A stretch of DNA of 64,000 bases from the NCBI RefSeq assembly GCF_023159225.1, contig NC_063171.1:9659886-9723885 (forward strand). Reading direction: 5' to 3'. The notes under the pieces were generated by a model. The model had not been told where the DNA came from and ran no database searches. It saw only the letters and a program-made list of their open reading frames with translations. Shown here piece after piece: positions 32,815-43,910 of this stretch (within the stretch, counting starts at the first letter, position 1; each line of letters starts with the position of its first letter). Origin of the DNA: Perognathus longimembris pacificus (taxonomy: Eukaryota > Chordata > Mammalia > Rodentia > Heteromyidae). Both the position numbers and the translations under genes were made by a program.

Positions 32815-32995
32815 GATAGACAGCAGAGTGATAGAGAACATGAATTTTTGACAGATCTGAGTGTGAATCTTGGCTGTTCTATTTATATGAATCTATATAA
32901 ATGAAAGTGTTAGTTTATCCTCTAAGACTCTATTTGTTCATCTGTAAAATGGAGAGAACAGATGAGGATTGGTAACAATGCTAATGAAATGTGGA
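32815..32995 (+). repeat. MIR element
   Basis: AGAGTGATAGAGAACATGAAT, GAGTGTGAATCTTGGCTGTTC and TTTGTTCATCTGTAAAATGGA appear in MIR order, including the well-kept CATCTGTAAAATGG core. Confidence 0.8.
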
Positions 32996-35280
32996 CTGCA
33001 CAGCCATTCTCAATCCATCTTCACAATATTCTTCCTTTCCATGTAGAAGGAAAGTCACAGCTCACAAGAAAACAGTAATCAAGTGTCCAATTATCAAAAG
33101 CAATAGTTTTTCAAGTCACGACTACACAAAGATGCCTATAGACCTGTTCTGTATTAGTTTTCTCATGGAAGACTGGGCCCCGGAAAGACAGTGAATTTGG
33201 GTAGAACAAGTAGGAGAAAATACGTGTGCACATAAGCAAGAACTTTGTAAAAGATAAAAGAATTGTATTTAGAAGAAATAAAATGGCATCCATTTCTAAC
33301 AAAATGAAAATGTCTTTGCCCTCATATTTACTAAATGAATTTGCCTCTCTAAGTATTTTAGAAGAACAAAAGATATTGAATGGAATCAAGTATGCTTGGC
33401 AAAACTGATCTTTTCTTTCTATACAAACTGAATTCGCTGTGAGTGATAAAAGCAAAACAATTATCTTCTGTAAAGTAGCTTTGAGATTATCTGAGACTCA
33501 GTGTGTTCACAATTTTTTTATATCTATAATATGTAACTGTTCACATTTGAGCTCCTACTAACATTTAGAGAAAACTTAGTTTTCCTTTAGCTGTGAATAT
33601 ATTGAGAAGAGAGATCTTCACTTCTTCATCCTTGTATTGCTAATATAAAGAGTCTGGCCCACTAATGGAAACATTTGGACCCAAAAATGAACAGGTAGGC
33701 TGGATTTTGTTGAAGGCAAATATGTTTGAGTGTTTTGACCAATACAAAGTAGACAAGTAGGAGTAATTAATTAAATAATTGCTTTGGATATGTTTGAAAT
33801 GTTTTTTTTTCCTTTTTATCAAATAGTTGGTGGGGGAGGGGCGACAAGCTAGGGAGAGGCAGAGAGGCAGAAGCTTCTGAGTTGGAACAAAAGAACTCAA
33901 GTTTCTGTATGTTAATCCCTCTTAGTTGGTCCTACTAACAGGTTTCTCAGTTTAATTATTAGCACACTGTCTCCCTTCTGTGCATCACACTAAACCAATG
34001 GTTGCTTATGACACGTCTTCCTACTGGAGAGATGTGACACTCAAGTTCCTTGTCACATATAAACTCTTAAGATGAATGGCTCTATTGAACTTCCCCCCCC
34101 CATGAATTTATAAATTTATAATTAGTTTAGGTGTCACTTCTCTGCTGATGATGTATTTCAACTATGGCTCAGGTGAAACAGACTCCACCCACATACTTGC
34201 TCAAAGGAAGAGCTGGCACATTTTTCAGGCACTCCTTTGAAGACTTACTAATTATTCCAGTGGAACCCCCAGACAGGACTCGGAAAGAATGAAAACAAAA
34301 CCACTGCCTTAAAATCTTCCTGGTTCTCTACTGTTCTAAACAATGAGAGTTTAATTTCACCGGAGCCACATTTGGCAGAACTTTACCACAATATCATTAT
34401 TAATGATATTATTAAGCCAGGAGACATCCTGACTGTGAGTGAATTGCTGTAGCAAAACTGAAATATTTTGTGTGCTATGGTTCTGTAAGAAAAAAAGGAT
34501 CAATCAAATTTTACAGAAAGTGTTACCACTTCTTATTACCACATAGAATTAAGCACAAACATTTGGAGACAGAGGAGAAGAAATGAGCACATGGATTAAG
34601 CTTCTCCCCACCCCCATTTCTTGTATGCCCTATCAATTTAAGTACTAGCTGTGGGTAATGGAGAAATCATCAACCTGGAGTTTTGTGGATCTCTTGGGAT
34701 AACATAATTTAAATCTGTCCACAATTCTTTTATCTTTAGAAAGCCTTTTAAGAAAGAAAAGGTTTTGTTCTTCTGAACTGAGGAAGGAGAGCAGAGAAAG
34801 AGTTAATGTCTAATGAAAGTTAAATGAGGATTATGAGATTAAAATTTTCAACATGAACTTGTTTTTGCTGTGATAATACAATTAAGAATTAAGATGATTT
34901 TTCCCCTAGTTACAGTGAATGGCAGTCAATGTCTAATGCAGAATTGATTTTTCATGTAGAAAAGCTACCATTTTCATAAATAATTATGACTAAAAACATG
35001 AACTATGAAAATCTAGTTACATGTAGAATATCTCCTAACTCATCTTGAATACAAGTTTTTACTAAGTACTAAATTGAAATTATGTACTATTTTTTATTTT
35101 ACAAAGATACTTTTTTGATATCTAGGTATCATGTTTCAAATAAAGTGTTTCTTATCCACCTCAATATAACAACTATTCAGACAGATGAAATTTGAAAACG
35201 GTGTTCAATGTATTTATTAGGTTTACTTGGGTTGTAAGTGGCAAAATCTCAATCTAAATTGGTAGGCATTTCTTAAAGTA
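32996..35280. other. Long stretch of unique intronic DNA
   Basis: No repeat family recognised over about 2.3 kb. Open frames at 33111-33455 (minus), 33226-33408 (plus) and 33640-33900 (minus) have no recognisable product or splice context. Confidence 0.4.
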
Positions 35281-35288
35281 TGTTATAA

Positions 35289-35518
35289 GCAGGTATCGGT
35301 AGTTGATGTCTGTAATCCTAGCTACTCAGAAGGCTAAGTTCTAAGGATTGCGGTTCAAAGCTAGCCAGGGAAAGAAAGTCTGTGAGGCTCTTACCTCCAT
35401 TTAACTACCAAAAAAGTTGGAAGTAGAACCATGGCTTAAGTGGTAGAGCACTAGCCTTGAGCAAAAAAGGTAGCAAGCTCAGGAACAGTGCCCAGGCCCC
35501 AAGACTGGAACCAAAATG
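35289..35518 (+). repeat. Composite 7SL-like + Geo SINE
   Basis: GTCTGTAATCCTAGCTACTC, AGGATTGCGGTTCAAAGC and GGCTTAAGTGGTAGAGCACT are clear. TGTTATAA occurs at 35281-35288 and 35519-35526, a likely short target duplication. Confidence 0.85.
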
Positions 35519-35571
35519 TGTTATAATATGGAAGAGTTGCTTATAAAACCCAAAGATGAAAATATAAAGTT

Positions 35572-35760
35572 GAAGATGGTGGTTCCCAACTGTAATCCTC
35601 TACTCAGGAGGCCATGACAGGAGGATAATGGCTTGAAGCTGAAGTGGACCAAAGCATAAGCACTTATGAGAAGCAAAGTAAATTTAAAAGGACTGGGGAA
35701 ATGTTCTAGGAAGAACACCTGCCTAGCAAGCAATTATAAAAAGTTACTACCAAAAATAGT
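35572..35760 (+). repeat. B1-ID type composite SINE, old
   Basis: A B1-like left part (AACTGTAATCCTCTACTCAG, ACAGGAGGATAATGGC) is followed by an ID-like right part (GGACTGGGGAAATGTTCTAG, CCTGCCTAGCAAGC) and a degraded tail. It resembles the older B1-dID arrangement known from several rodent families. Confidence 0.55.
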
Positions 35761-35842
35761 AACAGTAAACTCCTTATAATTTTAGTACTTCTATTGTGAT
35801 ACCTACTGACATCTTTTCTTCTTATGTCTTAGTTTTTAAATA

Positions 35843-35868
35843 CACACACACACATCATCATCATCATC

Positions 35869-35907
<39 letters not shown>

Positions 35908-35930
35908 CTCCTCATCATCATCATTCTCTT
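35843..35930. repeat. (CA)n then (CAT)n trinucleotide microsatellite
   Basis: A short CACACA lead is followed by about 25 CAT units with a few T/C interruptions (TTATCGT, CTCCTC). The histidine-rich open frame here is an artefact. Confidence 0.95.
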
Positions 35931-36042
35931 TCTGTTAGCAATGCTTTAACAGTTTGCACCAGTTTGCTGTCTGAGGGCTGGGCATGAGCAACTAGAAAAC
36001 AATCAGTTTTTACTTTATATATTTCTGTATTGTTTCTATAGG

Positions 36043-36200
36043 TTTGCTTTGTTGTGCTTTGTTTTGAGACATGATTTTACTATGTTGCCCAAGCAGACTT
36101 GAAACTCATTAATTATCCCAAGGTGGTCTCAGATTTGCAATCCTCCAGCTTCAGTCTCCAGAGTGCTGGTATTTATGATGTGTGCCTCCATGCTCAGCTG
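36043..36200 (-). repeat. B1-like SINE, minus strand
   Basis: TTTTGAGACATGATTTTACTA, CTATGTTGCCCAAGCAGAC and CAATCCTCCAGCTTCAGTC match a reverse B1 containing a short internal duplication. A (TA)n/(CATA)n run follows at 36218-36275. Confidence 0.65.
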
Positions 36201-36554
36201 TTTGTTTGTTTTGCCACTATATATATATATATGTATATATATACATATATACACATATATACATATATAATATTATGTATATAATTGGCATTTTAAGCCT
36301 TTTATCCAGACATCTGTTGTCATTACACATTTGTAGGTCAAATATCTTCAGCTGCTGTCTGTAAATGTTTTGTACAATTGCTACTGGTTGTCTCAGAAAT
36401 TAGCTTTAGAAAATCATTTATGACCAGAGCTAGTGAATGTTCATATATTTTAGAATTCATATCTTTATGACCTTAAAATATAAAATCAGGATTTCTATCA
36501 AATGAATCCTCTTCAAAGGAATAGGGCTGAATTCTTGACATACACAAGATTTCT

Positions 36555-36780
36555 TTTGCAGGATTCTAGTGCCTCATGCTTGTAATTTTAGCTACTCAGG
36601 AAGATGTGCTCTGAGGATCTTGATTCAGAGTCAGTAGGAAAATATAAATGCTCTAGATTTTTATATTCAATTAATAAGCAAAAAAAAAAAAACCTGGAAG
36701 GAAGGCATTTTTCAAGTGTTAGAATGCCAGCCATGAGAAAAGAAACAAAGTCAGCGTTCAAGGATCTGAATTCAGGCTAT
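36555..36780 (+). repeat. Decayed composite 7SL-like + Geo SINE
   Basis: CTAGTGCCTCATGCTTGTAA, TTAGCTACTCAGGAAG and AGTGTTAGAATGCCAGCC follow the composite order, with a long A-run at 36680-36692. Confidence 0.55.
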
Positions 36781-36864
36781 AGTACCTGCACATGTATGCA
36801 TGTGTGCCTGTACACTTGTACAAGTGCACAAGTGTATGCACATGCACACACATACACAGGTCTC

Positions 36865-37110
36865 TTTTGTGGACAAGGTTTTTGGGTGGTATGTACACTA
36901 AGATACCAGAGTTCAAACTCTCATCCTCTTGCTCAGCTGACGTTTTATTGCTTAAGACATATCCCCATCCATGTGTTTTGCTGGTATTTTAGACTTGCAG
37001 TATAGTGAACTATTCTTCCCCAAATTGCCTTAAGCAGCAATTCTACAGATCGTCAGCCTTCAAAATAGTTAGGATTATAACAATGATCCACGTCTGCTCA
37101 GCTTTTCATT
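36865..37110 (-). repeat. Decayed composite SINE, minus strand
   Basis: Landmarks in reverse order include AGAGTTCAAACTCTCATCC, AATTCTACAGATCGTCAGCC and GTTAGGATTATAACAATGATC. It is strongly diverged, and a CA/TG-rich tract precedes it at 36785-36860. Confidence 0.45.
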
Positions 37111-37289
37111 TTATATTTTTCATTTTTGAAATTTTAGCAAGAAATTATTATAGTATCACAGGAAAAAATAGGGAGAAAGAAAAAATAGAAACATTTTCTA
37201 CTCCTCAGAGTGAACATATTTAATCTTTCTAGTACTTCCTTGTGGATTATTTCATCTTTCCTCTACTATTTTAGCTTCTGCAATTAATT

Positions 37290-37497
37290 TTTTTTTTTTG
37301 CCAGTCCTGGGGCTGGCACTGTCCCTGGCTTCTTCTTCTTCTTCTTTTTTTTTTTTTTTTTGCTCAAGGCTAGCACTCTGCCACATGAGCCACAGCGCCA
37401 CTTCTGGATTTTTCCATATATGTGGTACTGAGGAATCGAACCAGGAGCTTCATGTATATGAGGCAAGCACTCTTGCCACTAGGCCATATTACCACCC
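37290..37497 (-). repeat. IDL-Geo SINE, minus strand
   Basis: The full reverse element shows CCAGTCCTGGGGCTGGCAC, an internally expanded (CTT)n/poly-T block at 37333-37361, GCCACATGAGCCACAGCGCC and CTTGCCACTAGGCCATATTAC. Its flanks (GCAATTAATTTTTT and GCAACTGATTTTTT) are a probable imperfect target duplication. Confidence 0.85.
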
Positions 37498-37499
37498 CA

Positions 37500-38127
37500 G
37501 CAACTGATTTTTTAACTGATCCACCCTAAAGGTTTTAGTAAATACAGGCTGATGCATTCCTTAATAACACCATCACCAATGAACACTCAGGAAAGAAACT
37601 CTCTAAAATAGCCATTGATTTGGATCTGAGAAAGAAAATGCATAACATGACCTGGATTTAGCACTCTCAGAGAGTCTGGTGAAAGTACTAAGGAAAGATG
37701 TCAGTGAGCTCTTGGTGAAGTGTGTCATTTAAAGACATTCTCACTTAAGGAGAAGTGCTTCCCAATTCCTAAGAGTATACTAAATGCATGATAACTTTGT
37801 AATGTAAGAATTACTCTAATGCACCCATTCTTTGATTGAAAACCCACCTTCTCCACATAGCCATCTAGTCTTTGTTATTCATCAACTTGTACAAATATTT
37901 CTGGTGCATTTATGTTTCTCAGCCTCCTGGGTAACACATGCTGAATACAAATTACCTGTTAGCTGAATACATGCATAGTTTCTATTTATTATTTATCTCA
38001 AACTTAAAGAAGCCTCACTATTTTAAATTTTCCAGCATTACTTTCCAACATCTGATTTACCATATCCACTAGCTATAAATCCTGACTCTGACTCTTGCAT
38101 CCTCCTCTTCATGATCAGCAGGTCCAA
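37500..38127. other. Unique intronic DNA
   Basis: Nothing recognised. Confidence 0.4.
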
Positions 38128-38280
38128 CATGAAGTATAACATATTTCCTCTATTCAGGAGGTTGAATTTGATGATCAAAATGCAAAGACAGCCCAGGCAG
38201 GAAAGTCTTGGAGACTCTTATCTCAAATTTGCCACCAAAAAATGCCAGAAGTGAAACTGTGGCTCAAGTGCTAGTGCCCT
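38128..38280 (+). repeat. Truncated composite SINE
   Basis: TTCAGGAGGTTGAATTTGATG, AGACAGCCCAGGCAGGAAAG and AACTGTGGCTCAAGTGCTAG are present; the Geo half stops early and is followed by an ACCACCATC-type microsatellite (38284-38310). Confidence 0.65.
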
Positions 38281-38317
38281 GAACACCACCATCACCACCA
38301 CCACCACCTACTACTGA

Positions 38318-38512
38318 GGAGGGCTGGGAATGTGGTTTAATGGTAGAGTGCTCATCTAGCATGCATGAAGCCCTGGATTTTATTCCTCAGTACCACATAA
38401 ACAGAAAAAGCTGAAAGTGGTGCTGTGGCTCAAGTGGTAGAACATTAGCCTTGAGCAAAAGAAGCTCTGGGACAGTGCCCAGGCCCTAAGTTCAAGCCCC
38501 AGTACCATTACA
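38318..38512 (+). repeat. IDL-Geo SINE, older copy
   Basis: GAGGGCTGGGAATGTGGTTT, TCTAGCATGCATGAAGCCC and GCTGTGGCTCAAGTGGTAGA are clear. Its left half retains more ID-like sequence (CATCTAGCATGCATGAAG) than the young copies, suggesting an older subfamily. Confidence 0.85.
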
Positions 38513-38544
38513 AAACTAAAGTAGCTAGTTAATAATAGGCTAAC

Positions 38545-38795
38545 ACAAACAAACACACACACACACACATACACACACACATCCTATGTGTATATATTCT
38601 ATCTGACTACCTACACTATGTATGTATATGTATGGATATGCATTGTACACACATTGTACGTCTATCGCAGTATCTATTTTTAATATATAATCTATGGACA
38701 CTGAGGTTTGTATAAAGCGCACTCCACACTGCTTAAAAAACAGTGAATGACACAGTTCTCAAAACAGAGTCCCAGCGATCATTGTTCTATTTCGC

Positions 38796-38847
<52 letters not shown>

Positions 38848-38850
38848 TGA
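38545..38850. repeat. CA/TATG-rich tract and (TG)n microsatellite
   Basis: (CA)n lies at 38549-38581, imperfect ATGTATATG sequence at 38585-38700 and an uninterrupted (GT)n run of about 48 bases at 38799-38846. Confidence 0.85.
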
Positions 38851-39544
38851 TTTTATCATTTGCCTTCTAGGTTCCTTGCTTTTCAAAAATTTAAATTGGT
38901 TTCTGCAGATGCTCAGTTGACCTTTTACTTTGGGTGACATTTCTGCTTTAGTTATTTCCTACATTGATTTTTTAATTTCCAATTCCTAGAATTCTCTAGA
39001 GATGGACAAGTACCCTCGAAAGGCAAAAGGAAAAGGATTTCCACTTTAATTGCACCCTCACTAGTGCTGCTTATTCAAGGCACTACAAAGTTAAAATAGA
39101 TTTTATTTTTCAAAGCATTTGAGGAGCATATTGATCTTTCCAACCCACTGGACAGCAAGCTTGAAAGAAGAGAAAATTCAACATGACTTGGCTGATCAAA
39201 ACTTTCCATGTGGAATGATGGAAACAGAACTTTGGGAAAATCTTCTTTTAGATCCTTCTATGGAAGAATGGTCCTCACACAAGACATAGTTGTAATTATT
39301 CATTCATTCTGCTCTGCTCTTGAGAGAGAAATACAAATTAGAGGTTTACTAATTTACAGAAAATCCTAAAAAATTCCAAGTCTTACATACAAACATGCAA
39401 CTTTTGGTCCAATTACTGGCTTTTTTACATCTCCCATGGTTTTGTTTCTCCATGAGTATCAGAAAGATCAGAATATTTTGCTACCTGTTTCCCAGAATTC
39501 TTAGTGATTTCATTAAGAAGAAAATATATTTTACTTATTTGCCC
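38851..39544. other. Unique intronic DNA
   Basis: Nothing recognised. Confidence 0.4.
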
Positions 39545-39750
39545 AAAACCAAGGTCTGAACTCAAGGGCCTTCTGCTTAACTGATCATGGTTGGCACTTT
39601 TATCTCTTGAGTTACATTTTCAGTCTGGCATTTTGCTGATAGCTGGAGATGAAGTATCATAGATTTCACTGCTTTGTTGACTGAACTGAAATGTTCCAGG
39701 TGTCAGCCTCCTGAGAGTGAGGATCACAGGTGTGTGTTTCTGGTGATTAG
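39545..39750 (-). repeat. Decayed composite SINE, minus strand
   Basis: AAGGTCTGAACTCAAGGGCC, ATCTCTTGAGTTACATTTTC and GTGTCAGCCTCCTGAGAGTG follow reverse composite order, diverged. Confidence 0.5.
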
Positions 39751-40002
39751 CAATAAAATGAATATTTGACAAAATGAATATGCCTTACTTTATATTTTTT
39801 AGGTAGAAAATAGACATCAGAAGATTTTTGCAGTGACATTGGTATTTTACTCTATGATATGGATTAAATCTCACAGAAACCCCTAGATTATTTTAAATAT
39901 CCTCCACTGAACGAACAATTTCCATGTCTTCAAGAGCCAAACAGAACTGCATTGATGAAAATTGATTGTTTTTTATCATCTTCAATAAAATATATAGTTT
40001 TT

Positions 40003-40108
40003 GTACTTGCTTTGGCAGCACATATACTAAAATTGGAACGACACAAAGAAGATCAGCATGGCCCCTGTGCAAGAATGACATCCAAATTCATGAAGCATTC
40101 CATATTTG
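40003..40108 (+). pseudogene. RNU6 (pseudogene): U6 snRNA pseudogene
   Basis: This is a 106-nt near-complete U6 spliceosomal RNA copy, with the hallmarks GGCAGCACATATACTAAAAT and TGGAACGACACAAAGAAGAT. It differs from the conserved vertebrate U6 sequence at about a dozen sites, mostly C-to-T and G-to-A. One change alters the normally invariant ACAGAGA box to ACAAAGA. The terminal T run that ends pol III transcription has become TTTGGGGG. No convincing proximal sequence element or correctly spaced TATA lies upstream. A retroposed, non-functional copy is the best reading. Confidence 0.93.
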
Positions 40109-40426
40109 GGGGCAACATTGATCAAGATGCCCTGTATTCATAAACTTCTTTTTTGAAAGGCAATTTCATGGTACAAGTACTCTAATGATAATAAAAATAC
40201 TCAAAATAAGAGAACTTACAGTTTTTAAACACTACCTTTACCAATTTGCTGCCTTCATGAACATATACTTGAAGAAGTAGGAATGGAATGACTGTCTCGC
40301 CTTCCATAAAACCATGCACAAATCTCAGGTCTGCTATTTATTGGATGAATTTACAAAATTAAAGGAACATGGAATCATTCTGAGTCTTTGCACTATTGTA
40401 CCAAGTGAGAATGTCACTCCCTCTAT

Positions 40427-40471
<45 letters not shown>

Positions 40472-41504
40472 GCAGAGTTTGTTCCCTTCCCTCTCCCTCT
40501 ATGACCTCTGGAATAATACCTTTCCAAGAGCTGGCCACTGTGAATCTAGATGTATCAAGGTTAAGTGGTACTATGATTTTCTATATCTCCCTCTGATGAC
40601 ACAGTCTGAATATATTGTAGTTGTCCATATAAATGTCTTCTTTTTTCTGCTCTTTTTACTAGAAGTTTCAAAATACCCAGAATGTTTTGAGAAAATAAAT
40701 ATAGCTTCTCAATGGAGATATCATATGACCCTCAAACTCCTTCCCACGATGCCTGTAGTCAGCACAGGAAGACACATCCACTTCTATATAAAGGAGCCCA
40801 TAAATGGTCAAGACCTAGGTAGTAACTGCCACCTCCACTGATTCTGCTCTTATTTCCAACTCAAGACCAACTGAATGTGCTCCACAAATCAGTCACAAGA
40901 AATGCCAAACTGCAGGGAACCCTCTCCCAGATGCTCCCTTGCTTTCCTATCCTCTTGTGCCTGTGAAGCTTTCCTACTTTCCTGCTTGTCTTTGAGTCTT
41001 GGCCAAACACAAGTGATAGTGAGTTCCTACAGCAAGCTCCAGATGCAGACCATTTATTCCTACTCATTTCGGTGACCTTCCATTCTCTCCACACTTTTTA
41101 CATTTATTTACTTATTTATGCAAGAAATATTTACACAATTGAAACTTATTTACATATGTAAGCATATTTACACACATACATATACAAATATAACAAGAGA
41201 GACAGAAGGAGGTATGCTTGGAGAAAAGACAAAGGGATACAGAAGGAAAGGATGGGAGAGGGAGAAGACAGAAAAGGGAAGACCACATTCTCTTATATTA
41301 CCATGACTAACAGATATTGAAGTCAAATTGAACAGTGACTTGATAATAGAGAACAACTGATCAGAAATATATTATTCTTACGTGGTTTCCTTTGGACTCT
41401 TGGTAAGATGTTGGCTTAATTTTTTACAAACTCTAAAAAGAAAATTTAAATTGCAACCACTTCCCATTCATCTATGTTGTATTACTTTCTTAAGAGCCAC
41501 TAGC
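40109..41504. other. Unique DNA with (TG)n
   Basis: A (TG)n run of about 42 bases lies at 40427-40468. Otherwise nothing recognised; frames crossing the repeat are artefacts. Confidence 0.5.
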
Positions 41505-41730
41505 CCAGAGCCTTTGGCTCACACCTGGAATCCTAGCTACTCAGGAGGCTGAGATATGAAGATTACTGTTGAAAGCCAGCCCAGGAAGAAAAGTCACCAT
41601 GAGACTATCTCCAATTAACAACTCAAAACCTGGAAGTGTGGCACTGCTTCTCAAAGTGGGAGAGCACTAGCCTTAGACAAAAGAACCCACAAACAGCACC
41701 AAGACACTAAGTTCATGCCCCACAGCTGAT
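41505..41730 (+). repeat. Composite 7SL-like + Geo SINE
   Basis: TTGGCTCACACCTGGAATCC, CTACTCAGGAGGCTGAGATA and AGAGCACTAGCCTTAGACAA are clear. Confidence 0.82.
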
Positions 41731-42044
41731 GACAAAAAAAAGCCACAGGTACAGTTACATGATGTCTTCTAAGTTAAAGTTGCCTTTTCAGAAAAGCACT
41801 TGCCTACCTTCATGAGCCCCAAACATTAAGGCTTGTCCCTAACTTATGTTTGTATTAACAAATAACATAGTAGAGAAGGTGGCTTGGGTCTGGCTTCATC
41901 AGTCCTCTTGGCAGTCTTGGGAACAGGTTTTGAATCAGTTTCCCTTGAGCAGAGTCATCATCCTGGATTTTGAGTATCCTTTCTTTGGAGTGGGCTGTTT
42001 TCACTTTATTTTATAAAGGAGTAACGCCAGTTCCAGGGATTCCA

Positions 42045-42155
42045 ATGGTTACAGTACAAAAGCTATGGGGTTTTTAATGGCTGTGATATGCCTCAAATGG
42101 GAGAATTCCTGCCTACCAAGTGCAGAGCCCTGTGATCAAAATTTATTTTCACCAA
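42045..42155 (+). repeat. ID-like monomer remnant
   Basis: GGCTGTGATATGCCTCAAATG, CCTGCCTACCAAGTGCAGAGC and TGTGATCAAAATTTATTTTCACC resemble a decayed ID/dID monomer. Confidence 0.4.
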
Positions 42156-42389
42156 AAGTAAATGAAAAAAGGGCAAAAGCCTACATTAGATTCTTTTTCT
42201 CCTAATGAGTGGCAATTCTATGGAAAGTAATATGGGTCTGTCTCCTTGCTCTGTCTCTGTTGAACGCTTACATCGATAAATCCACAGACCAGTAGAGAGC
42301 AGCTGCCTCAACAGAGGGCATAAAAGAGCAAAGGGCCTGAACAGTGGACAACCACCGGATTCTTCCCAAGTGGGCCTCTTTTTAAGGGA

Positions 42390-42490
42390 CAATGTTGGAG
42401 ACAGACTCTCACTACATAACCCAGGCTGGCCTTCAGTTTCGGTCTTGCTCTGTTGAGATTATACACCTGGATCACCACAGATGACTTTAC
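42390..42490 (-). repeat. B1-like fragment, minus strand
   Basis: TTGGAGACAGACTCTCACTA and CATAACCCAGGCTGGCCTTC match the reverse complement of the B1 3' half. Confidence 0.6.
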
Positions 42491-42808
42491 TGTGCTTTCT
42501 TAAAATCTATTATTAAAACTTTGTACATGATGTTGTCTAAATAGGCATTGCTTTCCGCAGAATACAAGTAATATATCCTAGCTAGAAAATCTGTGAAATC
42601 AAAGTTGAATTTTTTTTTTCAGAGTGGAATTTTATGAAACCAAGTCTTATGGGCCTTCATTAATATTGCTCTAAATTTTTCATTATTCGTTTATACGTGT
42701 GACTAAAAAATTTTCATGGGAGAAACTTTTAAGTTGACACAAAAGGAGCATAATAAATTGGGTCCCTATATGGTCATCATCCTGATATTTAAAAAGTATC
42801 ATCAACTG

Positions 42809-43027
42809 GGCTGCGAATATGGCCTAGTGGCAAGAGCGCTTGCCTCCTTCATGAAGCTCTCGGTTCGATTCCCCAGCACCACATATATGGAAAACGGCCA
42901 GAAGGGGCGCTGTGGCTCAGGTGGCAGAGTGCTAGCCTTGAGTGGGAAGAAGCCAGGGACAGTGCTCAGGCCCTGAGTCCAAGGCCCAGGACTGGCCAAA
43001 AAAAAACAAAAAAACAAAAAAACAAAC
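42809..43027 (+). repeat. IDL-Geo SINE (young)
   Basis: A complete dimer with a tail of A runs punctuated by C. It has a perfect 12-bp target duplication, TATCATCAACTG, at 42797-42808 and 43028-43039. CTTGAGTGGGAAGAAGCC replaces the usual CTTGAGCAAAAGGAAGCC. Confidence 0.93.
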
Positions 43028-43049
43028 TATCATCAACTGAGATTAGAGG

Positions 43050-43238
43050 TATCTAGGTGCTCGTAGTTTATGCCTGTAATCCTAGATACTCAGGAAAGCC
43101 TATGAGACTCTTATCTCCAATTAACTATCCCTCAAAAAAGCCAGAAGTGGAACTATGCTTCAAGTGTTTCCATGCCACAAATGACAAAAGAAACTCAGAG
43201 GCAGAGCTCAGGCCCTGAGTTCAAGCCCCAGGACCAGT
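43050..43238 (+). repeat. Composite 7SL-like + Geo SINE with internal deletion
   Basis: TTATGCCTGTAATCCTAGAT and TCAGGAAAGCCTATGAGACT show a deletion in the left half. AAGTGGAACTATGCTTCAAG and AGTTCAAGCCCCAGGACCAG mark the right half. A (TG)n repeat begins at its 3' end. Confidence 0.75.
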
Positions 43239-43284
43239 GCATGTGTGTGTGTGTGTGTGTGTGTGTGCGCACGCGCACACACAA
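43239..43284. repeat. (TG)n-(CG)-(CA)n microsatellite
   Basis: A GTGTGT run passes through GCGCACGCGCACACACA, an alternating purine-pyrimidine, near-palindromic tract and a candidate Z-DNA former. Confidence 0.85.
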
Positions 43285-43286
43285 TT

Positions 43287-43370
43287 GGAGGCATTGCTGA
43301 AGCAATAGAGCACCTTTCTGGCAAGTATAATTCTTTCAGTTCAAACTCCAAGGCCCCCCCCAAAAAAACA
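43287..43370 (+). repeat. ID-like remnant
   Basis: GGCATTGCTGAAGCAATAGAG and AGTTCAAACTCCAAGGCC suggest a decayed ID-type monomer after the TG repeat. Confidence 0.4.
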
Positions 43371-43518
43371 AAGCACACTCACAATACAATCAAATTTATT
43401 ATGCCAAACTACATTTTTAACTGTAATTTTGTTGTCAAGGTGATGTACAGAGTTACAGTTACATACATAAGGTAGTTTGAAATGGAATATAAGCTTCCTC
43501 TACAAATCAAAAATGTAT

Positions 43519-43660
43519 ATGTCCTTCCTTCCTTCCTTCCTTCCTTCTTTCCTTCCTTCCTTCCTTCCTTGCTTCTTTCCCTCCCTCCCTCCCTCCCTCC
43601 CTCCCTCCCTCCCTCCCTCCCTCCCTCCCTCCCTCCCTCCCTCCCTCCCTCTCTCTCTAT
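43519..43660. repeat. (TTCC)n then (CTCC)n pyrimidine microsatellite
   Basis: About 50 bases of TTCC units are followed by about 70 bases of nearly perfect CCCT units and a CT-rich end, next to the 3' end of a minus-strand SINE. Confidence 0.96.
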
Positions 43661-43691
43661 CTCTATTTCTCTCTTCTTTGCTTTTCTTTCC

Positions 43692-43910
43692 TGGCACTAG
43701 GGTTTAAACTCAGACAGTGGTTTTACTCAGCTTGCTTGCTTGGCTGGTGCTCAGCCACATGACCCATGCCCCAGTCTTATTTCTTTTGCTGATTAATTGG
43801 AAGAGTTTCATGGACTGTTTTGCTTAGGTTGACATAGAGCCTTCATCCTCTGAATGTCAGGCTCCTGAGTAGCTAGGATTAAGAGCAGGAGTCCAGGGTG
43901 CCCAGCCTGG
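43692..43910 (-). repeat. Composite SINE, minus strand
   Basis: CACTAGGGTTTAAACTCAGAC, GGTGCTCAGCCACATGACCC and GCTCCTGAGTAGCTAGGATT are reverse-orientation landmarks. Confidence 0.7.

Noticed and set aside
35796..35987. Histidine-rich open frame
   Set aside because: CAT trinucleotide repeat with no splice signals or conserved flanks.
43477..43707. Ser/Leu/Pro-rich open frames
   Set aside because: TTCC/CCCT microsatellite.
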